Source: Candidatus Rokuibacteriota bacterium (GTDB lineage: Bacteria; Methylomirabilota; Methylomirabilia; Rokubacteriales; CSP1-6). Taken from it: 64,000 nt of DNA. The translations under genes and the position numbers were made by a program. The notes below the pieces were generated by a model. The model saw only the letters and a program-made list of their open reading frames with translations, was not told the origin of the DNA and did not search any database. The stretch is from contig QHTE01000053.1 in assembly GCA_003220685.1 (NCBI GenBank), positions 128,893-192,892 of the forward strand. Direction: 5' to 3'. Each line of letters starts with the position of its first letter. The first letter of the stretch is position 1. This document shows positions 33,730 through 41,886 of this stretch, one piece after another.

Positions 33730-34488
33730 TCACCGCGAGCACACTTCGAGCACGGGCTCCGCGCTGCGTACGGCCGCGAGCACGACTGCCTCGATGGCCG
33801 ACTCTCGCAGGAGGCTGACGGCCGTCTCGCGCGCCAGCTCGCGGTCCGCGGGAGTCTCGACCTTGTTGATCAGCGCGACGACGCGCGCCCCGTCGGGCAC
33901 GTTCTTGCAGCCGCCCGAGGGATGAGCGAGGAGCCGCGCGACGATCCCGGGCGTGATCTTGACGCCGAGGGGCGCGCCGCTGAGCGTGCTGACGAGCTCG
34001 GGACGGTGGACGTGTTCGACATCCAGAGGCTTTCCGAAGACGTCGGCGCCGACGACCGGAACGACCAGGGTCGTCTCGATCGGGATCACGGGCTCGTGAT
34101 CGGCCGGGGCCTTGAACGGGCGCGTGCGGGAGCCGTCGGCTTCGTTCAGGAGGCACACGCGCGGACACCAGGCGCGCAGGCGACTGAAGAGATCGAGCGA
34201 GACGCCCGTGACTTTGCCGGTTCCGTCGGGGTCGCCGATCACGAGCACATGCCGGTGGGCGGCGAGCGCCGCCGTGACGCTCTCCCGTGTGGCATCCGGG
34301 GCGGCGACGTGAGCTGGCGCCAGCGCGATCTGCGCCGCGAAGATGCGGGTGGTCGTCGTCGTGAGCGCGCACCCACCCCGCTCGGTGAGCTCGCGCGCCA
34401 GACGGAACATCGCCGTCGTCTTCCCACCGCCTCCGACCAGCGCGACGACGTCGTTGCCGGAGACGCCGAGCGCTTCAACCAGCGTCAA
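33730..34488 (-). CDS. yqeC: YqeC-like selenium-dependent molybdenum hydroxylase accessory protein
   Basis: The 252-residue protein begins LTLVEALGVSGNDVVALVGG and has the P-loop-like GGGGKTT followed by MFRLARELTERGG and TTTTTRIF, the signature of YqeC. Later parts include VLVIGDPDGTGKV, LNEADGSRTRPFKAPADHEP and the end AVRSAEPVLEVC. YqeC is a genomic-context marker for selenium-dependent molybdenum hydroxylases and is proposed to help cofactor maturation. The start is uncertain: TTG at 34488 with GGAGA upstream gives the family N-terminus; an upstream TTG at 34587 would add 33 low-complexity residues. It is downstream of a porin gene on the same strand. Confidence 0.85.
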   Translation of the reverse strand: MTLVEALGVSGNDVVALVGGGGKTTAMFRLARELTERGGCALTTTTTRIFAAQIALAPAHVAAPDATRESVTAALAAHRHVLVIGDPDGTGKVTGVSLDLFSRLRAWCPRVCLLNEADGSRTRPFKAPADHEPVIPIETTLVVPVVGADVFGKPLDVEHVHRPELVSTLSGAPLGVKITPGIVARLLAHPSGGCKNVPDGARVVALINKVETPADRELARETAVSLLRESAIEAVVLAAVRSAEPVLEVCSR

Positions 34489-34559
34489 TCCGCACGCTCT
34501 CCGGCCTTCCCATTCCTGCGACGTTAGCACGGCTCGTGCAGAGCCGCTCGGGCCCAGCG

Positions 34560-34624
34560 AGCCGGACCGGCCGGTCGACCAGCTCAAACCGGTCGAGCCG
34601 GCCAGACCGGTAGAGCCCGCGCCG
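34560..34624. repeat. Low-complexity CCGGTCGAGC repeat after porin 1
   Basis: Imperfect units GGCCGGTCGACCAGCTC, AAACCGGTCGAGCC, GGCCAGACCGGTAGAGCC fill the space after the porin stop. The plus-strand reading is PVDQLKPVEPARPVEPA, like the tail of the protein at 32463. A matching block lies at 36715-36785 after porin 2. Confidence 0.6.
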
Positions 34625-36283
34625 CTAGAAGGCTAGTCGCACGCGCGCCGACAACAGGTAGGCATCGTTGGCGTCCCGACGAGTGTGCGCTCCGCTGAGC
34701 ACCTCGGCTGTGTCGAGCGCGTGCCCCGCCTTGAGGTACGCGCCCTGGAGATCGAACGCGGCATTCGGCGCAAACCTCCACGTCAAGCCGAGATCCATCT
34801 CGGTGCCGATGTAGTTGGAATCGCCTTTCACCCAGCTCTGATCGTCCACCGTCTGGCGGGCTGTGAAGTTCGTTTGCGGAGCGAGGGGAATGGTCGTGTC
34901 GGTATCGACCGACTCCGCGGTCCACGTAGGGCTCACCATCCCGTACACGGCGAACGCCGGCGTGATGTTGTACGTCGCCCGGGCGCCGAATTGCCCGCGA
35001 CCGTACCGATCGTAGCCGATGTTGGTCGCCATGCCGACGTTAGGCCCGCCGCCGCCGTTGAAATAATCGACGCCCGAGCCGAGGATCGCGGCCCAGCCGT
35101 TGTAGTAGCCCGCATCCTGATCGAGCGGCTCGAAGTAGCGCTTGCTTAGGGAGAGGTTGTCGCGCGCCTTGTTGCCCGGGCTATAGATGCCACGGAACTC
35201 GAGGAGCAGCGGACCGAGTTGATAGCTCAGGATCGCATCGAAGAGCCAGGCCGAGGCGTTACCCTCGACACGCCCGACCGTACCGTTCGTTCTGTTCGCC
35301 TGCGTGTCGTACTTACCCCACTGGTAGGCAAACGTGGGGTCGAGACCGAAGGGCCCGACGCGCCAGCGCGCGTCCAGACCGATCGTGTAACGTTCTTCGT
35401 GCATCGCGGCGTCGCCGCCAGAGAGGGTGTTGGTGGCGGTGTTGTTGCCGAGCGCCAGGGAGCTGTTCATCGCGCCACCTATCGTGCGGCGATTCACCGC
35501 GTTACGCCTCGCCGCACCGGCCGTCACACCGTCCGCGTGGAACCACGAGAACATCGGCTTCAGATCCAGCCCTTTGAAAGGCGTGAACTCCGGGCTGATG
35601 ATGAACGCATAGTCCTCGCCGCGGTTAGTCCTGGCGGTTGTCGCCGCCCGGTTACCGCCGGCCAGCTGATCCTCGACGATCACGAAGGCGAAGTGGTTCT
35701 TGATGTCCGGGGTGAACGTCGAGTAGAGGTCCAACCCCGCGAAGTCGCCGTTCGCGTAGTACACCTTGTAGTTGGCAATGGTGCCGAAGGGCTGACCGCC
35801 CGCCCGAGCCACCGTCAAGAACGGGATGAACGGCAGCAGGCTGTCCTTGCCGGTCAGATCGAACTCGGTGTAGATCCACTTGATCTCGAACAGGCCCGCC
35901 ACGTCGGTGTTGATGTCGAGGCCGCCACCGGTGCCGAACTTGCAGCCTTGCAAGAAGCCACAGACCTGGCCGCTGCTGTTGCCTGGGAACCCGCCGTCGT
36001 TCGACCCGCCCTGGCCGTACATCAAGTCGAGCTCGATACCGAGCACGGCCTTGGTTCGCCCGACGGCGAACTCGAAGTCGGGGCGGAAGCGCGTCCGGGC
36101 GTACCACTCACGATCGTTGTCTCGGGCGTAGTTGGCGTCGTAGAAGTTCCGGCCCATCGAGGTGACCTGATCGAAGAGTCCGCTGATCGTCACTTTCGGC
36201 GCCGGCGCCTGCGCCCGCGCATGCGGTGCCGCCGCGAGAAGGGTCACGAAGGCGAAGAGTGCGAGGACCAGTCGTTTCCTCAT
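34625..36283 (-). CDS. Outer-membrane beta-barrel porin, copy 1
   Basis: The 552-residue protein has a signal peptide (1-25, ending PHARAQ), then alternating amphipathic strands rich in aromatic residues and a C-terminal LLSARVRLAF ending in Phe, as outer-membrane barrels do. Strand-like parts include FRPDFEFAVGRTKAVLGIEL, FEIKWIYTEFDLTG and TYNITPAFAVYGMVSPTW. A two-cysteine loop QVCGFLQGCKFG may be surface exposed. It shares most of its sequence with the 36786 copy. ATG at 36283 follows GGGAGG. Transported solute unknown. Confidence 0.85.
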   Translation of the reverse strand: MRKRLVLALFAFVTLLAAAPHARAQAPAPKVTISGLFDQVTSMGRNFYDANYARDNDREWYARTRFRPDFEFAVGRTKAVLGIELDLMYGQGGSNDGGFPGNSSGQVCGFLQGCKFGTGGGLDINTDVAGLFEIKWIYTEFDLTGKDSLLPFIPFLTVARAGGQPFGTIANYKVYYANGDFAGLDLYSTFTPDIKNHFAFVIVEDQLAGGNRAATTARTNRGEDYAFIISPEFTPFKGLDLKPMFSWFHADGVTAGAARRNAVNRRTIGGAMNSSLALGNNTATNTLSGGDAAMHEERYTIGLDARWRVGPFGLDPTFAYQWGKYDTQANRTNGTVGRVEGNASAWLFDAILSYQLGPLLLEFRGIYSPGNKARDNLSLSKRYFEPLDQDAGYYNGWAAILGSGVDYFNGGGGPNVGMATNIGYDRYGRGQFGARATYNITPAFAVYGMVSPTWTAESVDTDTTIPLAPQTNFTARQTVDDQSWVKGDSNYIGTEMDLGLTWRFAPNAAFDLQGAYLKAGHALDTAEVLSGAHTRRDANDAYLLSARVRLAF

Positions 36284-36483
36284 CACAAACCTCCCTCGAA
36301 GGACGCTAGAGGCACCTCAGTGCAGACGACCACGTCGGCCATTTGTATGGTGAGCGGGCGTGGAAGGGCTGTCCGGAGCCACTGAGCCAGGGGCATCTCT
36401 GTCTCCCTGAGGGCCGGACGATCAGATCGAGCAGCGCGCGCGAGAGCGATCTCTCGCGCGCAGCGGTGTCACCAGAACGGCTT
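36284..36483 (-). promoter_or_regulatory. Long conserved 5' leader of porin 1
   Basis: About 190 nt lie between the promoter and the ATG. The leader of porin 2 (38463-38661) is closely similar, for example GGTGAGCGGGCGTGGAAG and CTGTCCGGAGCCACTGAGCC on the plus strand. The leader was duplicated with the gene; its conservation exceeds that of the neighbouring yqeC remnant. Regulation at RNA level is possible but unproven. Confidence 0.45.
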
Positions 36484-36513
36484 TATACCAGGATTAAGGA
36501 AAATTAAGCAAGC
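36484..36513 (-). promoter_or_regulatory. Sigma70-type promoter of porin 1
   Basis: Read on the minus strand: TTGCTT, 18 bp, TATAAA, in an AT-rich patch unusual for this window. The porin 2 promoter at 38662-38691 has the same layout. Confidence 0.7.
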
Positions 36514-36526
36514 CCTTACGTAATCT

Positions 36527-36766
36527 TCAGATTTGCTGAGTGCACACCTCGAGCACGGGCTTGACGGGCGCCACCATCTCCAGCACCCGCCCGGGGATCG
36601 ACTGGACTTTGTACCAGAGGGCGCGTAACGCGAGGACCACGGCGGCCGTACCGCTTGGAGACCCTGCCTTGGCCGAGCGGAAGCGTCGGCCGCCTGTGGG
36701 GCCGCTGGGGCCCGGGAAGCCGGTCCAGCCGGTCGAGCAGCAGCTCGAACCGGCTGGGCCGGCCAA
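36527..36766 (-). pseudogene. Remnant of a second yqeC, C-terminal end only
   Basis: The C-terminal part of this frame, AVVLALRALWYK through VKPVLEVC, matches the end of YqeC at 33730 (AVVLAAVRSAEPVLEVC) with about 19 extra residues. The preceding residues (GPAGSSCCSTGWTGFPGPSG, RRFRSAKAGSPSG) are low complexity from the repeat after porin 2. The P-loop and the body of YqeC are absent. Position behind porin 2 equals that of yqeC behind porin 1, so this is the eroded half of a tandem duplication. Confidence 0.65.
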
Positions 36767-36785
36767 ACCGGTAGAGCCGGGACTG
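36715..36785. repeat. Low-complexity CCGGTCGAGC repeat after porin 2
   Basis: GAAGCCGGTCCAGCCGGTCG, CTCGAACCGGCTGGGCC and AAACCGGTAGAGCCGG are the counterpart of 34560-34624. Plus-strand reading is KPVQPVEQQLEPAGPAKPVEPG. Confidence 0.6.
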
Positions 36786-38462
36786 CTAGAAGGCCAATCT
36801 CACGCGCGCGGAGACCAGGTAGGCGTCGTTCGCGGCCCGCCGCGTGTGCACCCCGTTGAGGACCTCGGCCGTGTTGAGCGCGGAACCGGCGAAGAGATAC
36901 CCGCCCTGCAGATCGAAGGCGGTGTTCGGGGCGAACCGCCACGTCAGCCCGAGCTCCAGCTCGGTGCCGAGATATCGAGAATCGCCCTCCACCCAGCTCT
37001 TATCGTCCACGGTCGCGCGGTTCGTGAAGGTTTGCTGGGGAGCGAGGACGACCGTCGTGTCCGTGTCGACCTTCTCCGCCGTCCATGTCGGGCTCGCGAT
37101 CCCGTAGAACGCGAGCGCCGGCGTGAGGCTGTACGTCGCCCTGAAGCCGAGCGAGGCCCGACCGTAGCGGTCATATCCGATATTGGTCGCCATGCTCTGG
37201 CTGGGACCGCCGCCTCCGTTGAAATAGTCGACGCCGCTGCCGACGAGAATCGCCCCCCAACCGGTGTTGTAGCTGCCGTCCTCGTCGAGCGGATCGTAGT
37301 AGCGCTTGCTCAGGGAAAGGTTGTCGCGGGCCTTGTTGCCGGTGCTGTAGATACCGCGGGCCTCGAGGAGCAGCGGCCCGAACTGGTAGCTGGCGATCAC
37401 GTCGACGAGCCAGGCCGACGTATCACCCCGCACCTTCCCCGGGGTTCCGTTGGTTCTGCTGGCCTGCGTGTCATAGGCGCCCCACTGATACGAGATCGTC
37501 GGGTCCAGGCCGAACGAGCCCACGCGCCAGCGCGAGTCTAGACCGACCGTGTAGCGCTCCTCGTGCATCGACGGGTCGCCGGGGGCGGTGGTCCCGGTGC
37601 CCGCGCCAACGAGCGGGATCCCAGCGAACGCGCCCGCGCCGTTCATCGAGCCTCCTACGGTACGACGGTTGGTCGCGTTGCGGCGCGAGTTGTTCGTTGT
37701 CACGCCATCGGCGTGGAACCACGAGAACATCGGTTTCAGGTCCAACCCCTTGAACGGCGTGAACTCCGGGCTTTCGATAATGGCGAAGTCCTTACCGCGG
37801 TCCGTTCGTGTCTGTGCGTTCGCGTACCTGTTACCACCGGCCAGCGTGTCCTCGACGTCCACCCACGCGAGATGGTTCTTGACGTTCGGCGTGAACGTCG
37901 TGTAGAGGTCCAGGCCCGCAAAGTCACCGTTGGCGTAGTAGACCTTGTAGTTCGCGATGGTCGCGAACGGCTGGCCACCGGCGCGGGCCACGGTCAGAAC
38001 CGGGATGAACGGCAGCAGGCTGTCCTTGCCGGTCAGATCGAACTCCGTGTAGATCCACTTGATCTCGAAGAGGCCCGCCACGTCGGTGTTGATATCCAGG
38101 CCGCCTCCGGTGCCGAACTTGCAGCCTCCGACGAAGCCGCAGACTTGGCCGGAGTTGTTGCCGGGAAAGCCACCGTCGTTGGACCCGCCCTGGCCGTACA
38201 TCAGATCGAGCTCGATGCCGAGCACGGCCTTGGTCCGCCCGACCGCGAACTCGAAGTCGGGGCGGAAGCGAGTCCGGGCGTACCATTCATGATCGCCGTC
38301 GCGAGCGTAGTTGCCGTCGTAGAAGTTCCGGCCCGCCGAGGTGATCTGATCGAAGAGCCCGCTGATCGTCACTTTCGGCGCGGGCGGCTGGGCGCGCGCC
38401 GATGGCGCCAGCGTGAGAAGGGTCAGGAAGGCGAAGAGGGCGAGGACAAGTCGTTGCCTCAT
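36786..38462 (-). CDS. Outer-membrane beta-barrel porin, copy 2
   Basis: The 558-residue protein is a close paralogue of the 34625 product. The signal peptide MRQRLVLALFAFLTLLTLAP ends near ARAQ. Strand-like parts VAGLFEIKWIYTEFDL and LDPTISYQWGAYDTQ and the terminal LVSARVRLAF are shared. The surface-loop regions (for example around FAGIPLVGAGTGTTAPGDPS) differ, which suggests divergence of loops rather than barrel. The ATG at 38462 follows GGGAGG; in-frame codons further upstream lie in the leader. Confidence 0.85.
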   Translation of the reverse strand: MRQRLVLALFAFLTLLTLAPSARAQPPAPKVTISGLFDQITSAGRNFYDGNYARDGDHEWYARTRFRPDFEFAVGRTKAVLGIELDLMYGQGGSNDGGFPGNNSGQVCGFVGGCKFGTGGGLDINTDVAGLFEIKWIYTEFDLTGKDSLLPFIPVLTVARAGGQPFATIANYKVYYANGDFAGLDLYTTFTPNVKNHLAWVDVEDTLAGGNRYANAQTRTDRGKDFAIIESPEFTPFKGLDLKPMFSWFHADGVTTNNSRRNATNRRTVGGSMNGAGAFAGIPLVGAGTGTTAPGDPSMHEERYTVGLDSRWRVGSFGLDPTISYQWGAYDTQASRTNGTPGKVRGDTSAWLVDVIASYQFGPLLLEARGIYSTGNKARDNLSLSKRYYDPLDEDGSYNTGWGAILVGSGVDYFNGGGGPSQSMATNIGYDRYGRASLGFRATYSLTPALAFYGIASPTWTAEKVDTDTTVVLAPQQTFTNRATVDDKSWVEGDSRYLGTELELGLTWRFAPNTAFDLQGGYLFAGSALNTAEVLNGVHTRRAANDAYLVSARVRLAF

Positions 38463-38661
38463 CACGGACCTCCCTCGACGAACGCTAGAGGCACCTCTGT
38501 GCAGACGACGCCGTCTGCCATGTGTATGGTGAGCGGGCGTGGAAGAACTGTCCGGAGCCACTGAGCCAGGGGCATCCCTGTCTCCTCGAGGGCCGGACGA
38601 TCGCATCGAGCAGCGCCGGCGCGAATCGTTTTCTCGCCGAGGCGCGACGGCGACAGACCGA

Positions 38662-38691
38662 CTTATAGCAGGATCAAAGAAAAGTAATCAA
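38662..38691 (-). promoter_or_regulatory. Sigma70-type promoter of porin 2
   Basis: Minus-strand TTGATT, 18 bp, TATAAG. It starts 12 bp after the stop codon of the upstream oxidoreductase gene and matches the layout at 36484-36513. Confidence 0.7.
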
Positions 38692-38703
38692 CTTAAGTTA
38701 AGT

Positions 38704-39675
38704 TCAGGTTGCGATGGCCTCGCCATCCCCGCCGCGATCGGCCGAGCGGTACGCGGCATCGACGATGGCGACCGCTCGCAGCCCGTCCTCGACGGAGATG
38801 GGAAAGTCGGTACCCTCGCGCAGAGCCCGCACGAAGGCGCGCAGGGTCTCTCGCACGGTCGGCACGGGAGCGGGGACAGACAGCGCGAGGCGCTCGGAGC
38901 CACGCACCAGATGGACGAGCCCGTGAACGTGATCCGCCAGTAGTTGCCCGCGGGCGCCAGCCAGCTCGACCACACCCGCCCGGCCGCCCATCGCTCGCGA
39001 GCCCGCAATGACGGCGACGAGTGAAGGGTCGCTGAGCTGGCAGGTCAGGGCAAAGCTGTCCTCCGTTTCGCGCGTGATGAGCCGAGCTGTCTGGCACCAG
39101 ACGCGGGTGACCTCGCTTCCCGTGAGACAGCGGAGCAGGTCGAAGCTGTGGACGCCGATATGAAGGAGAATCCCGCCGCCGCTCTCCGCCCGGCGGTCGA
39201 GCCAGGCCAGCCGGGCGGGTTCGAATCGATGGCTCAGGTAGAGGGCATGCAACGGAGCGATCTCGGGAAGGTACGCCTGGAGTGTTTGCACCGTGCTGTT
39301 GAAGCGCAGAGTGTGAGCGACCATTGCCCGGACACCGCTGGCGGACACTGCGCGCGCAATGCGCTGGGCTGCCGCGAGGCTCGTCGCCAGTGGCTTCTCG
39401 ACCAGCAAGGGCTTACCGGCCCGGCACGTCGCGTCCACGATCGCGGGGTGGAGCGTCGGCGGCACCGCCACGACCACGGCCTCCACGTTCGGGTCAGCCA
39501 CGAGGTCGCGGTAGTCGTCGTGAAACGCGCAGCGATACTCCGCAGCGATCTGTGCCCCTTCAGTCCGGCTTCGCCGACAGACAGCAACAAGCGCCGCGTC
39601 CGTCAGGTCGTCTACGATGTGGCGGGCGTAGCGCGAGCCGTGCTGACCGAGGCCGATCAACCCGATGCCGAGCAT
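38704..39675 (-). CDS. Gfo/Idh/MocA-family oxidoreductase
   Basis: The 323-residue NAD(P)-dependent enzyme has the dinucleotide motif GLIGLGQHGSRYA at 5-17, the VAVPPTLHP strand, and the EKPLATS motif at about 94. The C-terminal alpha/beta domain has the catalytic-His region GGGILLHIGVHSFDLLRCL. The start at ATG 39675 places the Rossmann motif at the usual distance. It probably acts on a sugar, inositol or similar polyol; substrate unknown. Confidence 0.88.
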   Translation of the reverse strand: MLGIGLIGLGQHGSRYARHIVDDLTDAALVAVCRRSRTEGAQIAAEYRCAFHDDYRDLVADPNVEAVVVAVPPTLHPAIVDATCRAGKPLLVEKPLATSLAAAQRIARAVSASGVRAMVAHTLRFNSTVQTLQAYLPEIAPLHALYLSHRFEPARLAWLDRRAESGGGILLHIGVHSFDLLRCLTGSEVTRVWCQTARLITRETEDSFALTCQLSDPSLVAVIAGSRAMGGRAGVVELAGARGQLLADHVHGLVHLVRGSERLALSVPAPVPTVRETLRAFVRALREGTDFPISVEDGLRAVAIVDAAYRSADRGGDGEAIAT

Positions 39676-39977
39676 TGATCGAGCGTGCGGGGTGCGAGGG
39701 AGAGCATCGAGTGAAAGCCGAGAATAGATGATGGTCGGGTCGGGAGCAAGGGGGCGAAGCGAGGCTCGAGGGAGACGCCAGCCGCCCGCCTTCGCGCGCG
39801 ATTTCTTCGTTCTCGTGAACTCGTACGCCAACGCGTACGTTGATGGGCCCTTGAGGGTAATTCACGCTTTGCCTCAAGACAAACTGCCCGAGCCGGCACG
39901 CAGGAAAATCCAGGTCAATCGCAGCTCCAGCTAGAATCAGCACGTGCGCCGTGATCCCCATTTGTCGGAGCCCTGTG
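39676..39977. other. 302-bp intergenic region without a recognised gene
   Basis: No frame shows a family motif. Two inverted repeats are visible: CAACG-CGTA-CGTTG (39829-39842) and a 7-bp stem CTTGAGG/CCTCAAG around 39851-39879. They could be a weak terminator or regulator for the gene at 39978. Confidence 0.4.
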
Positions 39978-40406
39978 ATGCCTAACGTGCGCCGCAAGAA
40001 ACAAAAGGAACGGAAGAGCGGGTCTCAGAAAGGAAAGTCTCCATCTCGGATGATAGACGAGAGGATCAAGGAGCTGGGCGACTGGCGGGGCAAGATGCTC
40101 TCCCGGCTCCGCACTTTGATCAAGCAAGCCGACCCCGAGGTGGTCGAGGAGTGGAAGTGGAGAGGGGTTCCGGTGTGGTCTCACGACGGATTGATCTGCA
40201 CCGGCGAGACGTACAAGAACGTCGTGAAGATGACCTTTTCCAAGGGGGCCGCACTTGAGGACCCGTCAGGCCTCTTCAACTCCAGCCTCGATGGCAACAC
40301 CAGGCGTGCCATCGACCTCCACGAGGGCGAGAAGATTGACGAGGAGGCATTGAAGGCTCTTATTCACGCGGCCGTAACGCTGAACGCGTCCCGCGCCCAC
40401 GGCTGA
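39978..40406 (+). CDS. DUF1801 (YdhG/YjbR-like) domain protein
   Basis: The 142-residue protein has a very basic N-terminus (RRKKQKERKSGSQKGKSPS) and then the DUF1801 domain: LRTLIKQADPEVVEEWKW, GVPVWSHDGLICTGETYKN and KMTFSKGAALEDPSGLFNS, ending with AIDLHEGEKIDEEALKALI. The fold is a small alpha/beta sandwich of unknown function. The gene is somewhat less GC-rich than its neighbours. Confidence 0.85.
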   Translation: MPNVRRKKQKERKSGSQKGKSPSRMIDERIKELGDWRGKMLSRLRTLIKQADPEVVEEWKWRGVPVWSHDGLICTGETYKNVVKMTFSKGAALEDPSGLFNSSLDGNTRRAIDLHEGEKIDEEALKALIHAAVTLNASRAHG

Positions 40407-40647
40407 TCGAGCTGAAGGGGTAAGACGCCTAAGAGCGGATTATGGTCAATCGCACCTTCAGCGATGCCAAATGCGAGGCTGATCATCCGGCTGCGAGGCG
40501 AGCTCTTTTGGTCGGAGCGCCGTGCGAGACTGGGTCTGCCTAACTTAACGGCGGTTGCTCGGTTGTGACAGGGTGGAACGCCAGCGATCGGCCGTCCTCT
40601 GCTAGTGTCCCGCCAGCCATTTGGAGTCTTGTGATAGAAGTCTCAGG
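40407..40647. other. Intergenic region, no gene recognised
   Basis: Nothing with a family motif was found on either strand. There is no clear promoter for the MFS gene. Confidence 0.4.
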
Positions 40648-41844
40648 GTGCGCCCGGCCCCGCGTCGCTGGCTGATCGTCGCCGCGCTCTTCACGGTCAC
40701 CTACGGAGTCTCGACCCCGCTCGCGGCCTACGGCGTGTTCCTGCCGGTCTTCGCCGAGACCTTCGCGTGGAGCCGGGGGGCGATCTCGACCGCGCTGTCG
40801 GTGAATCTGCTGCTCGGTGGCGTCGCCGGCTTCGGCATCGGCGCGCTCGCCGATCGTCACGGGCCTCGCGTGATGCTCGTCGCCACGGTGATCCTCGCGG
40901 GCTCCGCCTTCGCGCTGGTCTCGACGGTCCATGCGCTGTGGCAGCTCTATCTGCTCGTCGGCGTGCTGGGCGGGATCGGGATGTCGAGCTTCTACCTGCT
41001 CTCCACGACGACCGTCACACGCTGGTTCGACGGGCATCGCGGTCTGGCGCTGGCCCTCGTTCTCGTGGGCTTCAATCTCGGCTACATCACGGCCGGCCCC
41101 CTGTCGGCGTGGCTCATCGGGAAGGTCGGCTGGCGCGCCGCCTACGCGCTGCTCGGGACCACCAGCGGGCTCGTCACGATGCTCGCGGCCCTGACGGTGC
41201 GCTTGCCGCGCGGTCGCGAGAGACCCGACCCGCGCGCGCAGGATCCGCGCGTGGCGGCCGCCAGTGGCCTGACCCTGGCCCAGGCGCTGGGCGACGCGCG
41301 GCAGTGGGTCCTGAACCTCTCGTGGCTCCTGCTCGGCGCGCTCTCGCTGATGGTCTCGGTGCACATCGTGCCGTTCGCCCACGACCAGGGGATGAGCCTC
41401 GCCGGCGCCTCCCTCGCGCTCACGGCCTACGGCCTCGGCGCGGTCAGCGGGCGGGTAGCGTCCGGCATCGTGTCCGATCGGATCGGCACCTTCACGACGA
41501 TCCGGCTCGGTTACGCGCTGCAGCTCGTGGCGCTGCTGGCGCTGCTCGGTCTCTCCTCGCGCGAGGCCCTCCTGGGCTCGCTCGTCGCGCTCGGGATCGG
41601 CTTCGCCGCGGCCGACACGATGCTCGCCAAAGCCGTGCCCGACGTGTTCGGGACGCGGGCGCTCGGCGCGATCCTGGGCGTGCTCAACCTCGGCTGGCGC
41701 TGCGGGGCGGCGCTCGGTCCGGCCGCCGCCGGCTTCCTGTACGATCTGACCGGCTCGTACACGATCCCGTTCGGCGCCGCGCCGCTCGCGGTGCTGGCAA
41801 GCTGGGGGCTGTTCGCGCTAGGCTCATCGCGCCGGCGCGCCTGA
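40648..41844 (+). CDS. Major facilitator superfamily transporter
   Basis: The 398-residue inner-membrane protein has about 12 hydrophobic helices. Motif A is visible after helix 2 as GALADRHGPRVML, and helix 4-5 includes YLLVGVLGGIGMSSFYLLST. The arrangement resembles oxalate/formate antiporter-like or monocarboxylate MFS proteins (W-R-A-A-Y and GRVASGIVSDRIG). GTG at 40648 was chosen; a TTG at 40621 would add nine residues. The MBL gene follows after 42 bp and may be co-transcribed. Confidence 0.85.
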   Translation: MRPAPRRWLIVAALFTVTYGVSTPLAAYGVFLPVFAETFAWSRGAISTALSVNLLLGGVAGFGIGALADRHGPRVMLVATVILAGSAFALVSTVHALWQLYLLVGVLGGIGMSSFYLLSTTTVTRWFDGHRGLALALVLVGFNLGYITAGPLSAWLIGKVGWRAAYALLGTTSGLVTMLAALTVRLPRGRERPDPRAQDPRVAAASGLTLAQALGDARQWVLNLSWLLLGALSLMVSVHIVPFAHDQGMSLAGASLALTAYGLGAVSGRVASGIVSDRIGTFTTIRLGYALQLVALLALLGLSSREALLGSLVALGIGFAAADTMLAKAVPDVFGTRALGAILGVLNLGWRCGAALGPAAAGFLYDLTGSYTIPFGAAPLAVLASWGLFALGSSRRRA

Positions 41845-41886
41845 GCGCCGGCGCTGCGCTGAACGTCAGAGACAAGGAGAGTCCCG

